Counted from the stretch's first letter, positions 14,201-27,344 are shown. The stretch: 64,000 nucleotides of DNA from Psoroptes ovis (GCA_002943765.1 PQWQ01000004.1:2728001-2792000); one strand, 5' to 3'. Numbers and translations are program-made. Notes: generated by a model from the letters alone, not told the origin.

Positions 14201-15637
14201 TTGAAGAAGAAAGAAATAAACAAATGAACTTACCTTTACATTTTACAATTCAAATAATAATAATGGCATATATGCACATTTGATTATAAAGTAGATTAAA
14301 TAATTAAAAAAGTTAATCAATTCTTCGTTTTTTTTCCTGTTTGGTTTGTTTTTAATCTTATCTTGTCAAAGACAAACATAATAAACATGAATTCAAACAT
14401 TAATTGAATTCAGACATTGATTTCACTGATTCAATTCAAATATTTATGATGTTTAAGGTTCACACAAACAATTCAAAAAAATAAAAATTCAACAAACATT
14501 GAAACATATGTTTGAAAAAAATATATATTGAGTATGCAAAATGTTGATTAATGTTGTTTCTTTCATTCATTCTTATTCATTCTTCTTATTCTTCATGAAA
14601 AAAAAGATGATTTATTATCTAAGATTTTTTCGGTTTGAACAAAATTTAAAACAAATAAACAACAAAAATAAAAATCAGACTAGAAAACAGTTGAAAATCA
14701 GTTCGAAAAACAAAATTGATTCAAAGTTGATTCGTGTTTGCAGACATTTAAAAAAAAAAAAAAATTTATTTTCTTGGCATTTTCATTCAATCAACTTTCA
14801 AACGTTTGTGACTCACGATTATTTAATTCTGTTTGTTTTATCGGATAAAAATTAAAACAAAATAAAATAAAATAAAAATACTATTTTAGAAAATTACAAA
14901 ATTCAATTGAATCAAAAACAAAAATATGTTAAAACTTACGATTCATTAATCAAAAAAGTTGAACAATTGAAACAAATGAAAAAAAATCAGCTAAATTATC
15001 AGTGAAACGATTGATTTAATAATTGAATTTGTCACAAAACAAAATTTTCAATTCAAGAATCAAGAATCGTAAAACAAAAACAAACAAAAAAAACAATTGA
15101 AGAATATCCGAAGTAGAATCAGAATGATAAATAATCACATTGATGATGATTAAATGAATTGATAACAATCATTTGAAATTGGTTATTTTCCTTTATTTCA
15201 ATTCAATCAATTATTCTGCAAAAACACAAGCAAAAAAAAAGTTTTACGCGTAAAATATTGATGAATGATCAATTCAAATGATGGAAAACACAATAATGAT
15301 GAATTGAAATGATGATAAATAAAAAAACAAAAACACAGATAGATAAACACACACACACACACAAAGTAATCAATAAAACAGTAAACAAATGAAAAGAAAC
15401 GTTTGGAGTTTTGCAAAATCGCAAATTGTTGTTGTTGTATTGCTGAAACGCAATAAACATACAGAGAAAATACATTAAAATTTCATGTGTACAACGAACG
15501 AATGGAAACGTTTCAAAAAAAATGTTTTCAATTCATTTCATTCGTTGAAGCTTCGTGTATCTTGTTCATTGATTCATTCATTTGTTTTGTTGTTGTTGCT
15601 GTTTTTGCGTAATCATTCGTAAAATATCAAGAAAATA
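11255..15637. other. Gene-free stretch with strong A-over-T strand bias
   Basis: No gene recognised. Parts of this block (about 11.04-11.16, 11.78-11.98 and 12.95-13.19 kb) are conspicuously A-rich and T-poor on the plus strand, built of AAAC, GAAA and AATGA words. This leaves long minus-strand open frames (11775-12002, 12298-12486, 12936-13160) whose translations are Phe/Leu/Ile-rich. I regard these frames as compositional by-products. Confidence 0.55.
12556..12596. repeat. 13-bp perfect inverted repeat (hairpin)
   Basis: TATTGTGTTCATG at 12556-12568 is the exact reverse complement of CATGAACACAATA at 12584-12596, leaving a 15-nt GT-rich loop. It could fold as a short hairpin in either transcript, but the stem is shorter than a typical microRNA precursor. 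No function is assigned. Confidence 0.7.
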
Positions 15638-15934
15638 TCAGAGAAAAACCAATGCAAATAACGCAAAAGAGAAATGTGTATATGAAATAATGTTTAGACG
15701 CATTTTCTGTGTCCACATTTCTACACATTTTGTGTGGTGTCTGTGTGTTTGTATGTTTAACGTTATGTTTCCATCCAAATTTTGGTTAACTCTTTTAGTT
15801 TGATGAGAAAAAATAGAGCCCAAAGCAGCTGTGGCCGTGGTATAAGCCAAAGCAATGTTTGGCCATTCCGTTGGTGCTGGTGGAAGCATTGCTTGATGCT
15901 GATTGTCCAATGTTTTTCGCTTCGAAATTCGCAT
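15638..15934 (-). other. Unidentified open frame in a GC-richer patch (possible exon or gene fragment)
   Basis: A minus-strand frame of 98 codons opens with an ATG at 15934. Its first third has mixed, non-repetitive composition, with a Pro-rich start (LPPAPTEW) followed by an Ala/Thr-rich stretch (IALAYTTATAALGSIF) that could be a short hydrophobic segment. The DNA at about 15,810-15,930 has many more G and C bases than its surroundings. After roughly residue 45 the translation degenerates into His/Thr/Lys-rich sequence, so a real coding part could end near 15,795, where AGAGTTAAC gives a weak donor-like site. I do not recognise the protein. It may be an exon of an unplaced minus-strand gene, a processed gene remnant or a chance frame. 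Confidence 0.25.
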
Positions 15935-16047
15935 TGAATAATGTCGAGGTTAAGTGAAGAAGCCGAAAAAGAGAGAAAATTTCGTGGAAAAAAATTGGAG
16001 AAGTAAAGAAATCAACTCTAGAAAAAAAATACCAATAGTAACGTATT

Positions 16048-16245
16048 GTAGTAGCATAGATTTAAATAGAAAATTTTGTTTTGTTTACATTTTTTTCCAA
16101 AAAAAGTAGTAGTATTAAAATAGTTGTTTTTCAAAAATTCTGAAAAATTAATTATTTTTAACTATAAAAAATTCGCACAAATCAATGCTACTACCTTCAG
16201 AATAGAAATTTTAAAAATTAGACCAACACATTTTCATGCTACTAC
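16048..16245. repeat. Imperfect ~200-bp palindrome with GTAGTAGCAT motifs
   Basis: GTAGTAGCAT (16048-16057) and GTAGTAGTAT (16106-16115) are mirrored by ATGCTACTAC at 16185-16194 and 16236-16245. The outer and inner pairs share a centre near 16,148. The DNA between them is AT-rich and only loosely complementary. It may be an eroded inverted-repeat transposon, but no target duplication was recognised. Confidence 0.45.
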
Positions 16246-16643
16246 TTTTGTATTTTGGATTGAATGTTGAAATTTCAAAATTCAATTTTTTCATTTCAAT
16301 TCGTCAATATATCTGACCATTAATTATTATTATCATTAAAATATTCTACAAATTAGCTAAAGAAATGAAATGAATTCTGTCTTTAAAAAATGAAGAAAAT
16401 TCCATCCATTCAATTGAATTTCAATTAACCATCGATACTTGATTGATAAGAAATAAATTATAAATCAAGCGAATTTTGCTTTGAGCAAATTTTTTTTAAG
16501 TTGGTTTTCATTTTTCAAAATCATAAATAAATCATTAATTATTATAATTATGAATGGGACAAAATATAAAATTCATAATTTTATTAAATTTTTCTTTGAA
16601 TTCACCCCAACTTAATTTTATAAAACTATTAATCGTGAATATC

Positions 16644-16724
16644 ATGTTTTGTCCGAAAAGTTGATGAGGTTTTCAACATGCATTTCTATCGAGTTAATCG
16701 TGGTGAACTTTTTGGACAGCTCAA
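16644..16724. mobile_element. Degenerate mariner-TIR element, distinct core
   Basis: The left end reads TTTTGTCCGAAAAGTT and the right end AACTTTTTGGACAGCTCAA, the same terminal inverted repeat as the 80-bp elements elsewhere in the window and at the same spacing (81 bp). The core (CATTTCTATCGAGTTAATCG) is different. It is probably an older or separate subfamily mobilised through the same ends. Confidence 0.5.
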
Positions 16725-17718
16725 TACATTGATAAATTTATGATTTAAAATTGAATAATTTCAATTTCAATCGACAATTTCAAAAACGTTTTAGGTTATA
16801 AGCATTAAAATTATTTTTTTGAAATTAAAAATTCTGAAATGGCCTCTCAAACGCATTGAAACTGCCGGCGAAATTAAAATGGTTTCAATTGCAGAATATT
16901 TCAATTAATTTGTGTTCTTATGTACTGATAAATCATTTTTGAATTGAATTTTTAATTTTATTCCCGAAGAAAAAAATTAAAATTGACATTTTATTTGTTT
17001 TTTATTGAATCATTCATTTTTTTTTCTTAAAATCTATTTCGAATCAATGATTTCAATGTATCCTTCCAAATATAATCGAAAATGTAATTGTAAAGAAAAC
17101 ATGGTTTTTCTACTTCGAAGAATCGCATAATAAAAATGAAAAATTATTTCCCATTAATGATTAATGATCATCTGGTATTATTATTATTATGGCATTCTTG
17201 GTAAAATATGGTTTCACAATTTAAATGACATATTAATTTTTTGGATTTTTTTGAAATTTTCTGTTTTTTAAATTGAAACATTTCGAAAAAATTTTATTTA
17301 TTCTGAATCGAGAATGAATAAATGAAAAATTGATTTTCGGAAAAAAATTTGTAGCACAAAAATCGGACAAAATGTAGAAATCATTCAGTGAAATCCACGA
17401 CCAAATGACTTGAAAATATTCAATTTCAAATCTCTTAGAATTGAAAATATGAAACAAAATTTCAAATTTTACATCAGTAAATATTCAAAGAAAAACTCCT
17501 ATTAAATTACATGTCAATTTATTTATCCATTATTTAAATAAAACATAAATCTTATGTTGTTAAGATTTTGTTTAAATAACTTAATACACACATATATGAA
17601 ATGAAATCATAAATTAATTTCCAATCAAAGATATGAAAACATAAAACAAGACGCAGAAATTTGTTTCAATTTTTATTTTGTCCGATTTTTTATTTCGATC
17701 ATTTGTTCCATCAATATA

Positions 17719-17798
17719 TTAGGCTGTACGGAAAGTTATGGCCGATTTTCATCGGCAACTCCATAGATTAAGCAAAATAAACTTTTCGGACAGCCTAA
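17719..17798 (+). mobile_element. 80-bp mariner-like MITE, copy 1
   Basis: Starts TTAGGCTGTACGGAAAGTT and ends AACTTTTCGGACAGCCTAA. Terminal inverted repeats of about 20 bp surround a core of about 40 bp that includes GGCCGATTTTCAT. TA dinucleotides lie directly outside both ends (17717-17718, 17799-17800), as expected for Tc1/mariner target duplication. It carries no coding capacity. Confidence 0.78.
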
Positions 17799-19799
17799 TA
17801 TATTCAACAACAACATAATTATTGAATCAAAATTATTAATCATTGAATAATGATAATATTTGGAAAATATCGAAAATAATAATCGGATCGATTCGTTTTT
17901 TTTTCCATTTATTATTTTTGGATTTCATTTTTTGTGTGTTTTCATTTTTTTTGTGTTTTTGAATTGAAAATTGAATTTATAAGAAAATGATCGTGATTTC
18001 ATGAAATGAAAATATCAAAACTATCATGGAAAATGAATGAATGAATGAATGATTTTGTTTTTTGTCTGATTTATTTTTTTTTCAAATCTCAGGTAAATTA
18101 TAAATCCAAATATTAGATTTGAGACGTTTCGTAGCAAAAAAAAAGCAGAAATTGAACAAATTATTTCAATCAAAAATCTCGGGTAATTTGATAATATTTT
18201 GCCTCGCAACCGATAAAAAATGAAAACATCAATGATGATGAATGAATGAATGAAATGAAACGATTTGAAATTTTGAAAAATTTTTTGAAAATTCAAACAA
18301 AATCTGTTTGGATAATTTCGATACGGATTGAACAATGATAATTTTTGTTGAACTGAAAATTTTCGCCTTAGAAAATGAAATCATTTCGCCCAAAAACTAC
18401 TGATCTCTGAAAGGTTCATAATCCTGACTTCTTAATCCAAAAGTTGTTAGTGAAAAATGAAATTTTTTTCACAAAAATCAAATTATAAATAATAATAAAT
18501 GAAAAATTACATCTCCATCGATCATCGATGAGGATCATCGAATAGAAATGAACTAATTTTTTCTACTGTTGTCCAGTTATTATTTTGGCTTTCGATCATA
18601 TGAATATAAATCAAATAAAAATGATCCATCAATTTCGGAAATAATTTTTTTTTTTTTTTTGAACAAATGATGATTATGATGTTGATGGTGAATGGTGATG
18701 GACAAATAGGAAAAATTATAACGGAAATATTTATTGGATAAAAAACAAAATCAAATCAAATCTACTAATCTACCTACACTCGGAATCAATCAAATTTTTA
18801 AATCCAAAATGATGAGATTTGAGTTTGAAGAAATCTTTGAAAAATGCGTTCAAAAAATGCTTTGAATGTATCTGAGTATCTTTGTGTTCAATTTTCGATC
18901 CAATCAATCAATTGATTGATCAGTTTGATCATTTTAAAAATTGATCCATCGATTGATTGATTGAAGGCAAATTTTCAGAGAAAACACAATGAAACAATCC
19001 ATTGATTGATTCATTGAAATTCAAAGATTTTCGAGAAGACGATGAAGAACATGTAGGAGAAAATCCATTGAATCATTATTTTCCAAGGGTTTTTAGAAAA
19101 AAAGTCTAAAAATCAACAAAAATTAAATGACATTTTCGTGTATTCATCATCATTTCGGTAATGTACAACGGTGAACGAGTTACAGTTGAATGCTGTATAC
19201 ACACAGCGATGCAAAATATGTTAGAGGATAGAAGAGAGAAGTGATTTGTCAAAAAAAATTATCATAAATTTTCTCATTTGACAAACAAGACTGTCACCTC
19301 ATAACCGGATATATTTGAACATATTAGAATATGTAAACACACATATTCGTATGTGTATGCAACATTAACCAATAAAGCCATATACCTGAATAATGAAATA
19401 AACAAGAAAATTTCAAATGAATTCATACATTACCAAACGCATGAATGAATGAAAATATGTCACCAATCAAACAGTCAATAAACACATAGCACCAACATTG
19501 TCAATGCAAATTTGCAAGCAAATCAATGATTTTATCGATGAATAAGCTATCGACTTGAATCTTGAATGAGAAAATCTCTTTTTATTTTCCGAAATCAAAG
19601 CAAAAATTCAACAATTCACATCCTGGTTGCTTGATATTTCTATTTTTTCTATTCATTCATTCATTCATTCATTTATAAATTAAATTTGAATTAAATTAAC
19701 CAGAAATTACTACTATCGTTTCTCTTATTAACTTATAATTACCATCTATTTATTTTATTTATTTTTCGTTTTTGAATGACAAATTTGAATGTTTTTTTT

Positions 19800-19900
19800 G
19801 GCAGCAGCAGCAGCATCAGAGTTGTATTTATTCAATGTCAATCATATGATTGAATTGATTATTATTATGATTATTTCAAATTGAAGTTGCTGCTGCTGCT
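19800..19900. repeat. Inverted CAG/CTG blocks around a 14-bp palindrome
   Basis: GGCAGCAGCAGCAGCA at 19800-19815 and TTGCTGCTGCTGCT at 19887-19900 are complementary. Between them is the perfect palindrome CAATCATATGATTG (19839-19852). The arrangement could extrude as a cruciform or hairpin; no function is known. Confidence 0.6.
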
Positions 19901-22703
19901 TGTACTGCTTTCTGGGACATGATTTGATTGTTTGTTGGCTTTGTTTCTGTTTCTGTTTTTTTCCAGGCTTTGTTCCTGGTTCAATTTTTCATTTGATTCT
20001 TCGTATATTTATACGAATGTATTATTATCATTATTATTATCGTTACTATGTGAATATTGAATTAAAATTATTGAATAAATAATTATTAATTGCACGCAAT
20101 ATTGCTATTCAACATCTGGATATGGTTTTTTTTGCTTCCATTTGAATATGCTGATGTCTATAAGCTGGTTGGCTTTGTTTTTTTAGAATTTCATCAATTT
20201 TCATTCATTTATCATTGAATTTTATTTATTCATTTTTTTTTTGTTTCTTTCAAATCGAAATTCAATAATATATTGATAATGATTATATTAGTGATAATAA
20301 ACAGAATTATACAATAATAATGATTGCAAATGTGTTTTTATGACATTTTCAAATAATGAAATAAATAAATAAATAAATAAATTCAATTGAAATTCAATTC
20401 ATAGTTCAATGACTGATTTGATTGAAAATTCAAATTAGAAAATTTTCAAATTTGAATTTTTCTGAATTTCTAAATTTCACATGTTTACAAATTTATATTC
20501 AATTCAATTCAATTTAATTGATTTTTTTGATTCGATTAGATTCAATCGAATCGATTTGAATTCAATCATCAAATGAATTGAAGAAAAATTGGCTTGAATT
20601 TTTTGAGGCAAATTTATTTTTCAATTTACATCAATTCACAATTGATTATGATATAAATAAATCTCGGTGATGATAAATGATGATCGAAAATATGCTAAGA
20701 AATTAAAAACTTTACAAATTATTCATAGAAAAATTAAAAAAAATCGGTATAAGGTTACATGCACACATGTATTGTGATATCATTCAATCAAACATCTTGA
20801 TTCATTTCCGATGATCATAAATATTGTAAATATTTTGATTACTTTTCAAATTTGAATTCAATGAATTGTTTGATCCGTTCGACAATCTAAAATTTTTGCT
20901 TCAAATTTGTAATCAATATACTTGGAAACTCAAAATAGAAGTAAAAATGTCGCCAAAATAACAATTAAAATCATATTCACATGCACTCATCCATTCATTC
21001 ATCCATTATTTTAATTGTAATTAATCATATTAATTAATGGAAATGATATATTTTTTTCTTGATTATTATTTCTTAGATTAAAATCATATGGGTCTGTGAA
21101 AAATTATGTGAGATCTGCTAGTTATTTATGCAGTATTTCTTCTATTTTTTCATTCAAAACAACAGTAAATCGATAGCAACAAATGCACCAACAGCAAAAC
21201 AATTCCGTCATTTACAAAAATAAAATATTTTATTGTCATTTGGTTTCATTCCTTTGCGTACATTGTCATTAAAAATTTATATAATTTATGGAAGCGAAAA
21301 CTTTGATAATAATTAAAACGATCATAATAATAATAAAACACACGGAATGGAAATGAATAAATAAATGAAATAAATAAAAATTAAATAAATGAATTAAAAT
21401 CAAATCAAATCATATCAAATGATCAAATGAATGAATGAACAATATGCCTGCGACAATTAAAAAAAATAGAGAAGAGAAGAACAACAACGAAAAAATTCAT
21501 TGCTTCATTGATTATCTAGGATTTCAAAGTATTTCTTAGTTTATTTATTTTATTTCACATTTTCCATGCACAAAATCACAAATGTTGTCATTGTTTTTTC
21601 GATCCATTTTGATTCAGAAAATCTCGGAAAAAAATCCAAAAATTTTTCAGAAGAAATTTCAAATATTCATTTGTTTATTTAGTCAATTGTTCTGAATTTT
21701 TTTTTTGCTTAAAAATTTTTGAAACAATTCACTGAAACAAATTGAAATCAAATGACATTTATTTGCTTAAATTTGGAAAAATTCCGAGAAAAAATTGCTT
21801 GCTTGTTGTCATACAAACTGTTATGAAAACTGATTCAATCTGATGTCACACACAAACACACTTAGGCACATTCACATTGAAACAAACACACACACAGAGA
21901 CTGCTTAATTACAATCACAGTCATTATTTGCTTATTAAGCACATGATTCATTTTGCCATTATTATTGGATTTGAAAAAAATAGCGCAAAAAAATTGTTTG
22001 ATTCATTTTTTTCGGTGTTAATTGTCATCAAGTGTAAATTTGAAATTGAGAAACGAAATTCATGTACACACACATGAGATCCTAAGACAGCAGATATATT
22101 TGTTTAGCCGATATTTTCGCAAAAATATCTCGTAAATATGACGCCTAAAATGATCAATTTACCCAATTTTCACCTAAATCTGCTCTTGTTCTACAAATTC
22201 TTCTGTAATTTGTACTCGATCCGATACAATCACAATCATTATCTTCAACAACAGGTATTCAAATAAATTTTCACATGTATTTCTAACGATAATAATAACC
22301 ACTTTTAATACTTATCATTGTCATATTAATAATAATAATTTGTTTGTTTGTAACAAATTCTGTTTCAAGAAATTTCAAGAAATGTTTGAAATGTTTCGTA
22401 CACATTTTCTTGATTTTTTCTTAAGAAAAAAAAATAAATCTTTCATTTCATTTCATTTCATTTTTTTTGAAATTTCAAATGTTTATTTTCAAATTTAAAT
22501 AAATCAAATGATTATTATTTGATCTACTTTTTTTTTTTTTGCTTTTTTGCTCATTGCTCGTTGGTCGACTTTTTTTTCAAATGTCATAACATGTTAATAA
22601 TCATAATCACTTATAATGATGATAATGATAATAACAATAATCATAATAATGATGATTATGGTGATGGTACGATGATTGGTGTAAATCTTTTTCTTATTTT
22701 GAA

Positions 22704-22783
22704 TTCGATTGTCCGAAAAGCTCATTCCGTCTAATCAATAGAGTTGTTCATAAAAATCGGCCAGAACTTTCCGGACAATCTAT
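22704..22783 (-). mobile_element. 80-bp mariner-like MITE, copy 2
   Basis: Same length and core as the copy at 17719 but in the opposite orientation. The ends are TTCGATTGTCCGAAAAG and CTTTCCGGACAATCTAT. Flanking TA is not intact on the left, suggesting an older insertion. Confidence 0.72.
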
Positions 22784-24590
22784 TATTTATTTTGTTTCTC
22801 AAAAAAAAAAAAAAAAAGTTTTTGATCCATTACAAATTTTCTATTTTTTTTCAGAAGCAAACAACAACAAGAAACATATATTTTTCATGTATTCATATGT
22901 GTCATCATGTGTTTGAAGTGTGTCGTCTATTTTATTTTCCATTTTTTTCACCAGTGAAAATTTATACAAATGTAAATAATAATAATAATTATTATGAGAT
23001 ATTTTCTTCTGAATTTATAATTTTTCTTGAATTATTTTCAATTGTTGAAAAATATACCTTAGTAATATACCTTAGGTTTAGCACCTGCTACACAAGTGCG
23101 AATATCAAAACTTGTAACTTGTACTGATATGATAATAATAATAATAATAATGCTATCTGTATGTCTAAATATTTGACATTTTGATCGACAAATAAGAATA
23201 GAAAATAAAAACCAAATTATTGATCAATCGATTGATTGATTGATTGATTGATGATTTAAATTCTTCAATTTTATTGCGAATAATTTTGTTTCATTTTTTT
23301 TCAAATGGAAATTTGAAAAGTTGTTTCTTTTTGAAAACATACGCCCTATTGAATACAATTATTGAAAATGTAAGATTACTTTGAAATTTATTTATTTCGC
23401 ATAGTTTGGGTGCAGTTTTATTTCCAACAAAATCGATTTTCCAATATCTTTCTAAAATTTTGAATTATTTTTGCTTCCTTTACGGAACACAATTTTTATG
23501 TTTGTAAAATAGACTTATGGTCTTTGTGATTCATATTTATTTAAATAATATTTCTCAGAAAAGGATTTATTCAAAAGATTTTTAATGAAAATCATTTCAA
23601 TTTTCTTGTATGAACAATTTTCATAATCGTCATATTTATCATATGCATACACCTTGTCATTTTTTTTCTCGTATTGAACAATTCAAATATTTAAATGATC
23701 CGATGATTTTTTTTTTGTTTCTTTGATTTATTCGAGGATTTTGATTTGTGGAAAAAAAAACGTTTGATCCGATAGTTTTTGTTTTAAGCCATTTTCGATT
23801 TCATTAATTTAATCATATTTGGTCAATTTAAGCTTTGACCATAACAAATTTATCCCATTTATTCGGATATTTAAATATTTTGGATCGATCAAATGAATTG
23901 AAAAATGAAAATGAAATTTTCATTCAATTATCATTAATTTCACATTATTAGGTCAAAGGTAATCTTATTATTCATTGTTTGACATGTATGTTTGCGCGCG
24001 TATGTTTATGATCGATTTGTTCATTCATGAATCATATTTTGTTCATCATTCATCCAATGTTCATACATGGTTATTATCATAAATTAAATGATGATAATAA
24101 TTATTATAATTTTACATTGAAAATCCATTGTAGAAAAAAAAATAAATTCAAATTTGAAATCGATTTGAATGCAATAAACATTGATTGAAAGAAGAAAATT
24201 GAAAGAAACAAAAATTCAAAATGGATGAAATTCTGCCAATGAATGAATAAAAATAATAAAAATTCATGAATTACTGTGTGTTTACTGTCGTCGTTGATTG
24301 TCATCGATTGTCAACAATAATCATAATATAACAATAAACAAAACGATTCGATTATTTTCCATTCATTTTTCATACAAAATAAATACAAAGTTCAACCGTT
24401 AAAATCAATCGATGATAATCGACTGTAATGAAAGTAAAAATGAAAATATTTCAGAGAAAAATAATTTCATCATAATCATCGATGGATGAACTAAATTTTT
24501 TTTTTCAAATAATAAAATGTAAGGGAAAAAATCGAATGCTTACTTTGTAAATATATAAAATTCTCAATTGATTATGTAATATCAATTGTA

Positions 24591-24670
24591 TTAGGTTGTC
24601 CGAAAAGTTCATTCCGCTTAATCAATAAAGTTGCTCATGAAAATCGGCCAAAACTTTCCGGACAGCTTAA
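24591..24670 (-). mobile_element. 80-bp mariner-like MITE, copy 3
   Basis: Starts TTAGGTTGTCCGAAAAGTTC and ends ACTTTCCGGACAGCTTAA, with TA directly outside both ends (24589-24590, 24671-24672). The core matches copy 1 in reverse complement. Confidence 0.78.
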
Positions 24671-24920
24671 TAAATAAATGATAGAAAAAAAATCATAAAG
24701 CGAATAATAGAAGAAAATTGATAATATAAAAAAATTTGAAATTATCATCATAATAATAATGATGATAATGGTTTAATGAGTTTCAAATGAAGAAGAAAAA
24801 AATCGATCATCATTGAAAATGAATGAATGAATGAATGAATTGAAGAAATGAAAATACAATAAAATATATTCAATCGATTCAAATCGATTGTGTTTTCCGA
24901 AGAAAACGATGATTTAGGAA

Positions 24921-24939
24921 CGAGAGCTTTCTCCTCTCG
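24921..24939. repeat. Short stem-loop beside a polypyrimidine run
   Basis: CGAGAG and CTCTCG are 6-bp complementary arms around CTTTCTC, followed by a T/C-only run (about 24,941-24,957). It could be a local structure only. Confidence 0.4.
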
Positions 24940-27338
24940 TATTTCCCCTTCCCTCCCTACATAGTTCAAAATTCAATTCACTTTCAATTGATTGTCAATT
25001 TCTGGATGAAAAAAAATAAAAAATCAAATTCAATCCATTGTCATCATCATCATCATCAATCGTCATCGTTTTTTTGATTCATCTTTCTTTCGTTTGATTC
25101 GACTATGGGCGATGTTTTAATGGTTATTGAAGTATTGAATTGCATTTTTCTTCGTATTTTTTCTTGGTGATTGAAATTTAATTTCAATTTTTTTTTCAAA
25201 GCGAAATTCGTTACAAAGTTTCAGCCAGATCATCGATGATGATTAGGATCATGGAGCTTCCTTGTCTCGTCAGAAATACATCAGAAATCAAATGAAGATG
25301 ATGAAACAAAAATACGAAGAAATTCAATAATCAATCAATTGATTTTTTTTCAATTGAAAATTGATGAATCGGGGAAAAATAAAATGTAATTTGGAAAATT
25401 GAGTATCATTTCATCATCATTATTATTATTATTAATATTATTATGATTATGATTGTCATATCATAATCATAAAAATTTGAAAACATATCAACATTCAACG
25501 ACAACAACAACAATAATTTTATTTTATCAATATTTTTTTTCAAAGAAAAAAAAGGACTAAGAATTAATCGATATAACTAGATGATAATAATGTTGGTTGA
25601 ATATAATCATGATTATCAATTATCAATAATAATGATTATTAATAAGCTTGTTTTTCTCAAATATAATTCATATGTTGTTAATATGTATATTTATTTAATC
25701 TAAAATAAATGTTGGTATATAAATGTGTGTGTGTATTAGTTACAAATATCCAATAAATAAATTGTTTTTTTTATTTGTTCTAAAAATTCATGAAATCATG
25801 TATTTGGTAATGTTTAAAACAGATAAACAAATTTGAAAAACGTTGAAAATTTCGCTCATTTTTCAAATTAATCAAAGAATATTCAATTTTAAGATCAATC
25901 GAATGAAGAATTCAATTCAAGAATGTAAATATGAAATGATAATAATAATAATTTTTTGGAAGCCAATCAATTGGAAAGCAAAAGTTTTTCTTTTTCAATG
26001 ATAATATTTATGCATTATTATTCATGTGTCTGTAATGTTTGTGTGTTTGTATATGCATTCAATGTAATAATAATGAAAATTTTATCATATTTTTTTATGT
26101 TGTTGATAAATTTTGACGAAAAACATTGAAAAATTAATTGTCAAATTTTTTTTTCATGCAAGAAAAATAGGGAAAGCAAAATATGAATACAATTTCAATG
26201 AATTTGAATGAGTAGTAAAATCAGAAATTTTTAACAAACATTGAAAATGACAATGGGCAATACAAAATACAATCGCATCTATTTTTGATGAAAATTTGTA
26301 ATCGATTCATGCTTGTATATTTCAATTTCAATTTCATTTGTTTTAAATGTTTTCTGTGGGTAATTTTAATTTATTTAAATTGTAATCAATTTTTTTTCTA
26401 CTTGTAAATTCGAGTATTGATGAAAAAATTAATGAAAAAGAAAATATATTCAAGTTCGAAAATGAAATGAATAAAATGAAAAAAAAATCAAGTCAATTGG
26501 CTATGAGAAATCTAATTGTAAATTGTAAGGCAAATTTCGTCGTCATTTGTTTGTATTTGAATATGTTGTTCAATACAAATCAAAGTAATAAATCAATTTA
26601 TAACAATTGTGGATATTTTATAGCTGAAATAATTTGAAAAAATGGAATTTGAATTAATATTTTGAAGAATTTCAAAACTATTCATGTGTTCGTGTGTGTG
26701 TGTGTGTGCTTGTTTTGTGCAGGTGTACGGCTATTTCGTTTGTTTCGTATTTGACTGAACGAATAATTATTCCTTTTATATTCAAATATCTCTAATTTTC
26801 ATCCAAAAATCTAAATTAATTTGAATTGATTTCTACACATAGATCATTATTTCGACAAGTGTTGTCGTTTGTTTTTTCAAATAAATATTAAAATTTCTTG
26901 TTATAATTATATTATTATCATTATTTGTATTAATATTCTATTACAACATTACAAATTATTATAAATATATCATCATCTGCCAGAAATTACACAGAAAAAA
27001 AAATTGAAAATTTCAATTTGAATAATGAAAAACAAAAATTTTGAAAATAACAACAGCACAATTCAATTATATTTGCAAATGTTTTATGTGTTTTTTTTAT
27101 TTTGTTTTTATAGATTGATTGATTGATTTTCTACTGTGGAAATTAAAATTTCAATGATTTAATGTCTGTATATCAATAATGATTTTCGTATATTAATGAT
27201 GATGATGATAATAATGATGATAATTTCGCATAAATTGTCTCGATATTTGGTTCAATAATTCAATTTCCCGATTTCTCTTTTTGTTGTTTGTTGTCAACAA
27301 ACCATCGTTCCGTGTTTTGTTTACCAATAAAAATTTGA

Positions 27339-27344
27339 TTTATT
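27339..27344 (-). terminator. Candidate polyadenylation signal for nwk
   Basis: AATAAA on the minus strand, about 270 nt past the nwk stop codon. It is a plausible 3' end, but AATAAA is frequent by chance in this AT-rich DNA. Confidence 0.3.

Larger units (their letters stand above)
15935..27338. other. Gene-free AT-rich stretch with MITEs
   Basis: No supportable coding exon. Mobile elements are at 16644-16724, 17719-17798, 22704-22783 and 24591-24670. An imperfect palindrome built on GTAGTAGCAT lies at 16048-16245, and CAG/CTG blocks in inverted order lie at 19800-19900. Open frames such as 18024-18335, 22519-22734 and 22744-23127 are simple-repeat or Phe/Ile-rich and are not believed to be genes. 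Patches of ordinary-complexity sequence occur near 19.15-19.38 and 22.08-22.26 kb without a recognisable product. Confidence 0.55.

Noticed and set aside
14541..14855. 104-codon plus-strand frame
   Set aside because: Lys/Asn/Phe-rich, follows AT-rich composition, no domain or exon-like flanks.
22744..23127. 127-codon plus-strand open frame, one of the longest in the gene-poor half
   Set aside because: It starts inside an 80-bp MITE and runs through poly-A and AAT repeats; the translation is Phe/Lys/Asn-rich with no domain.
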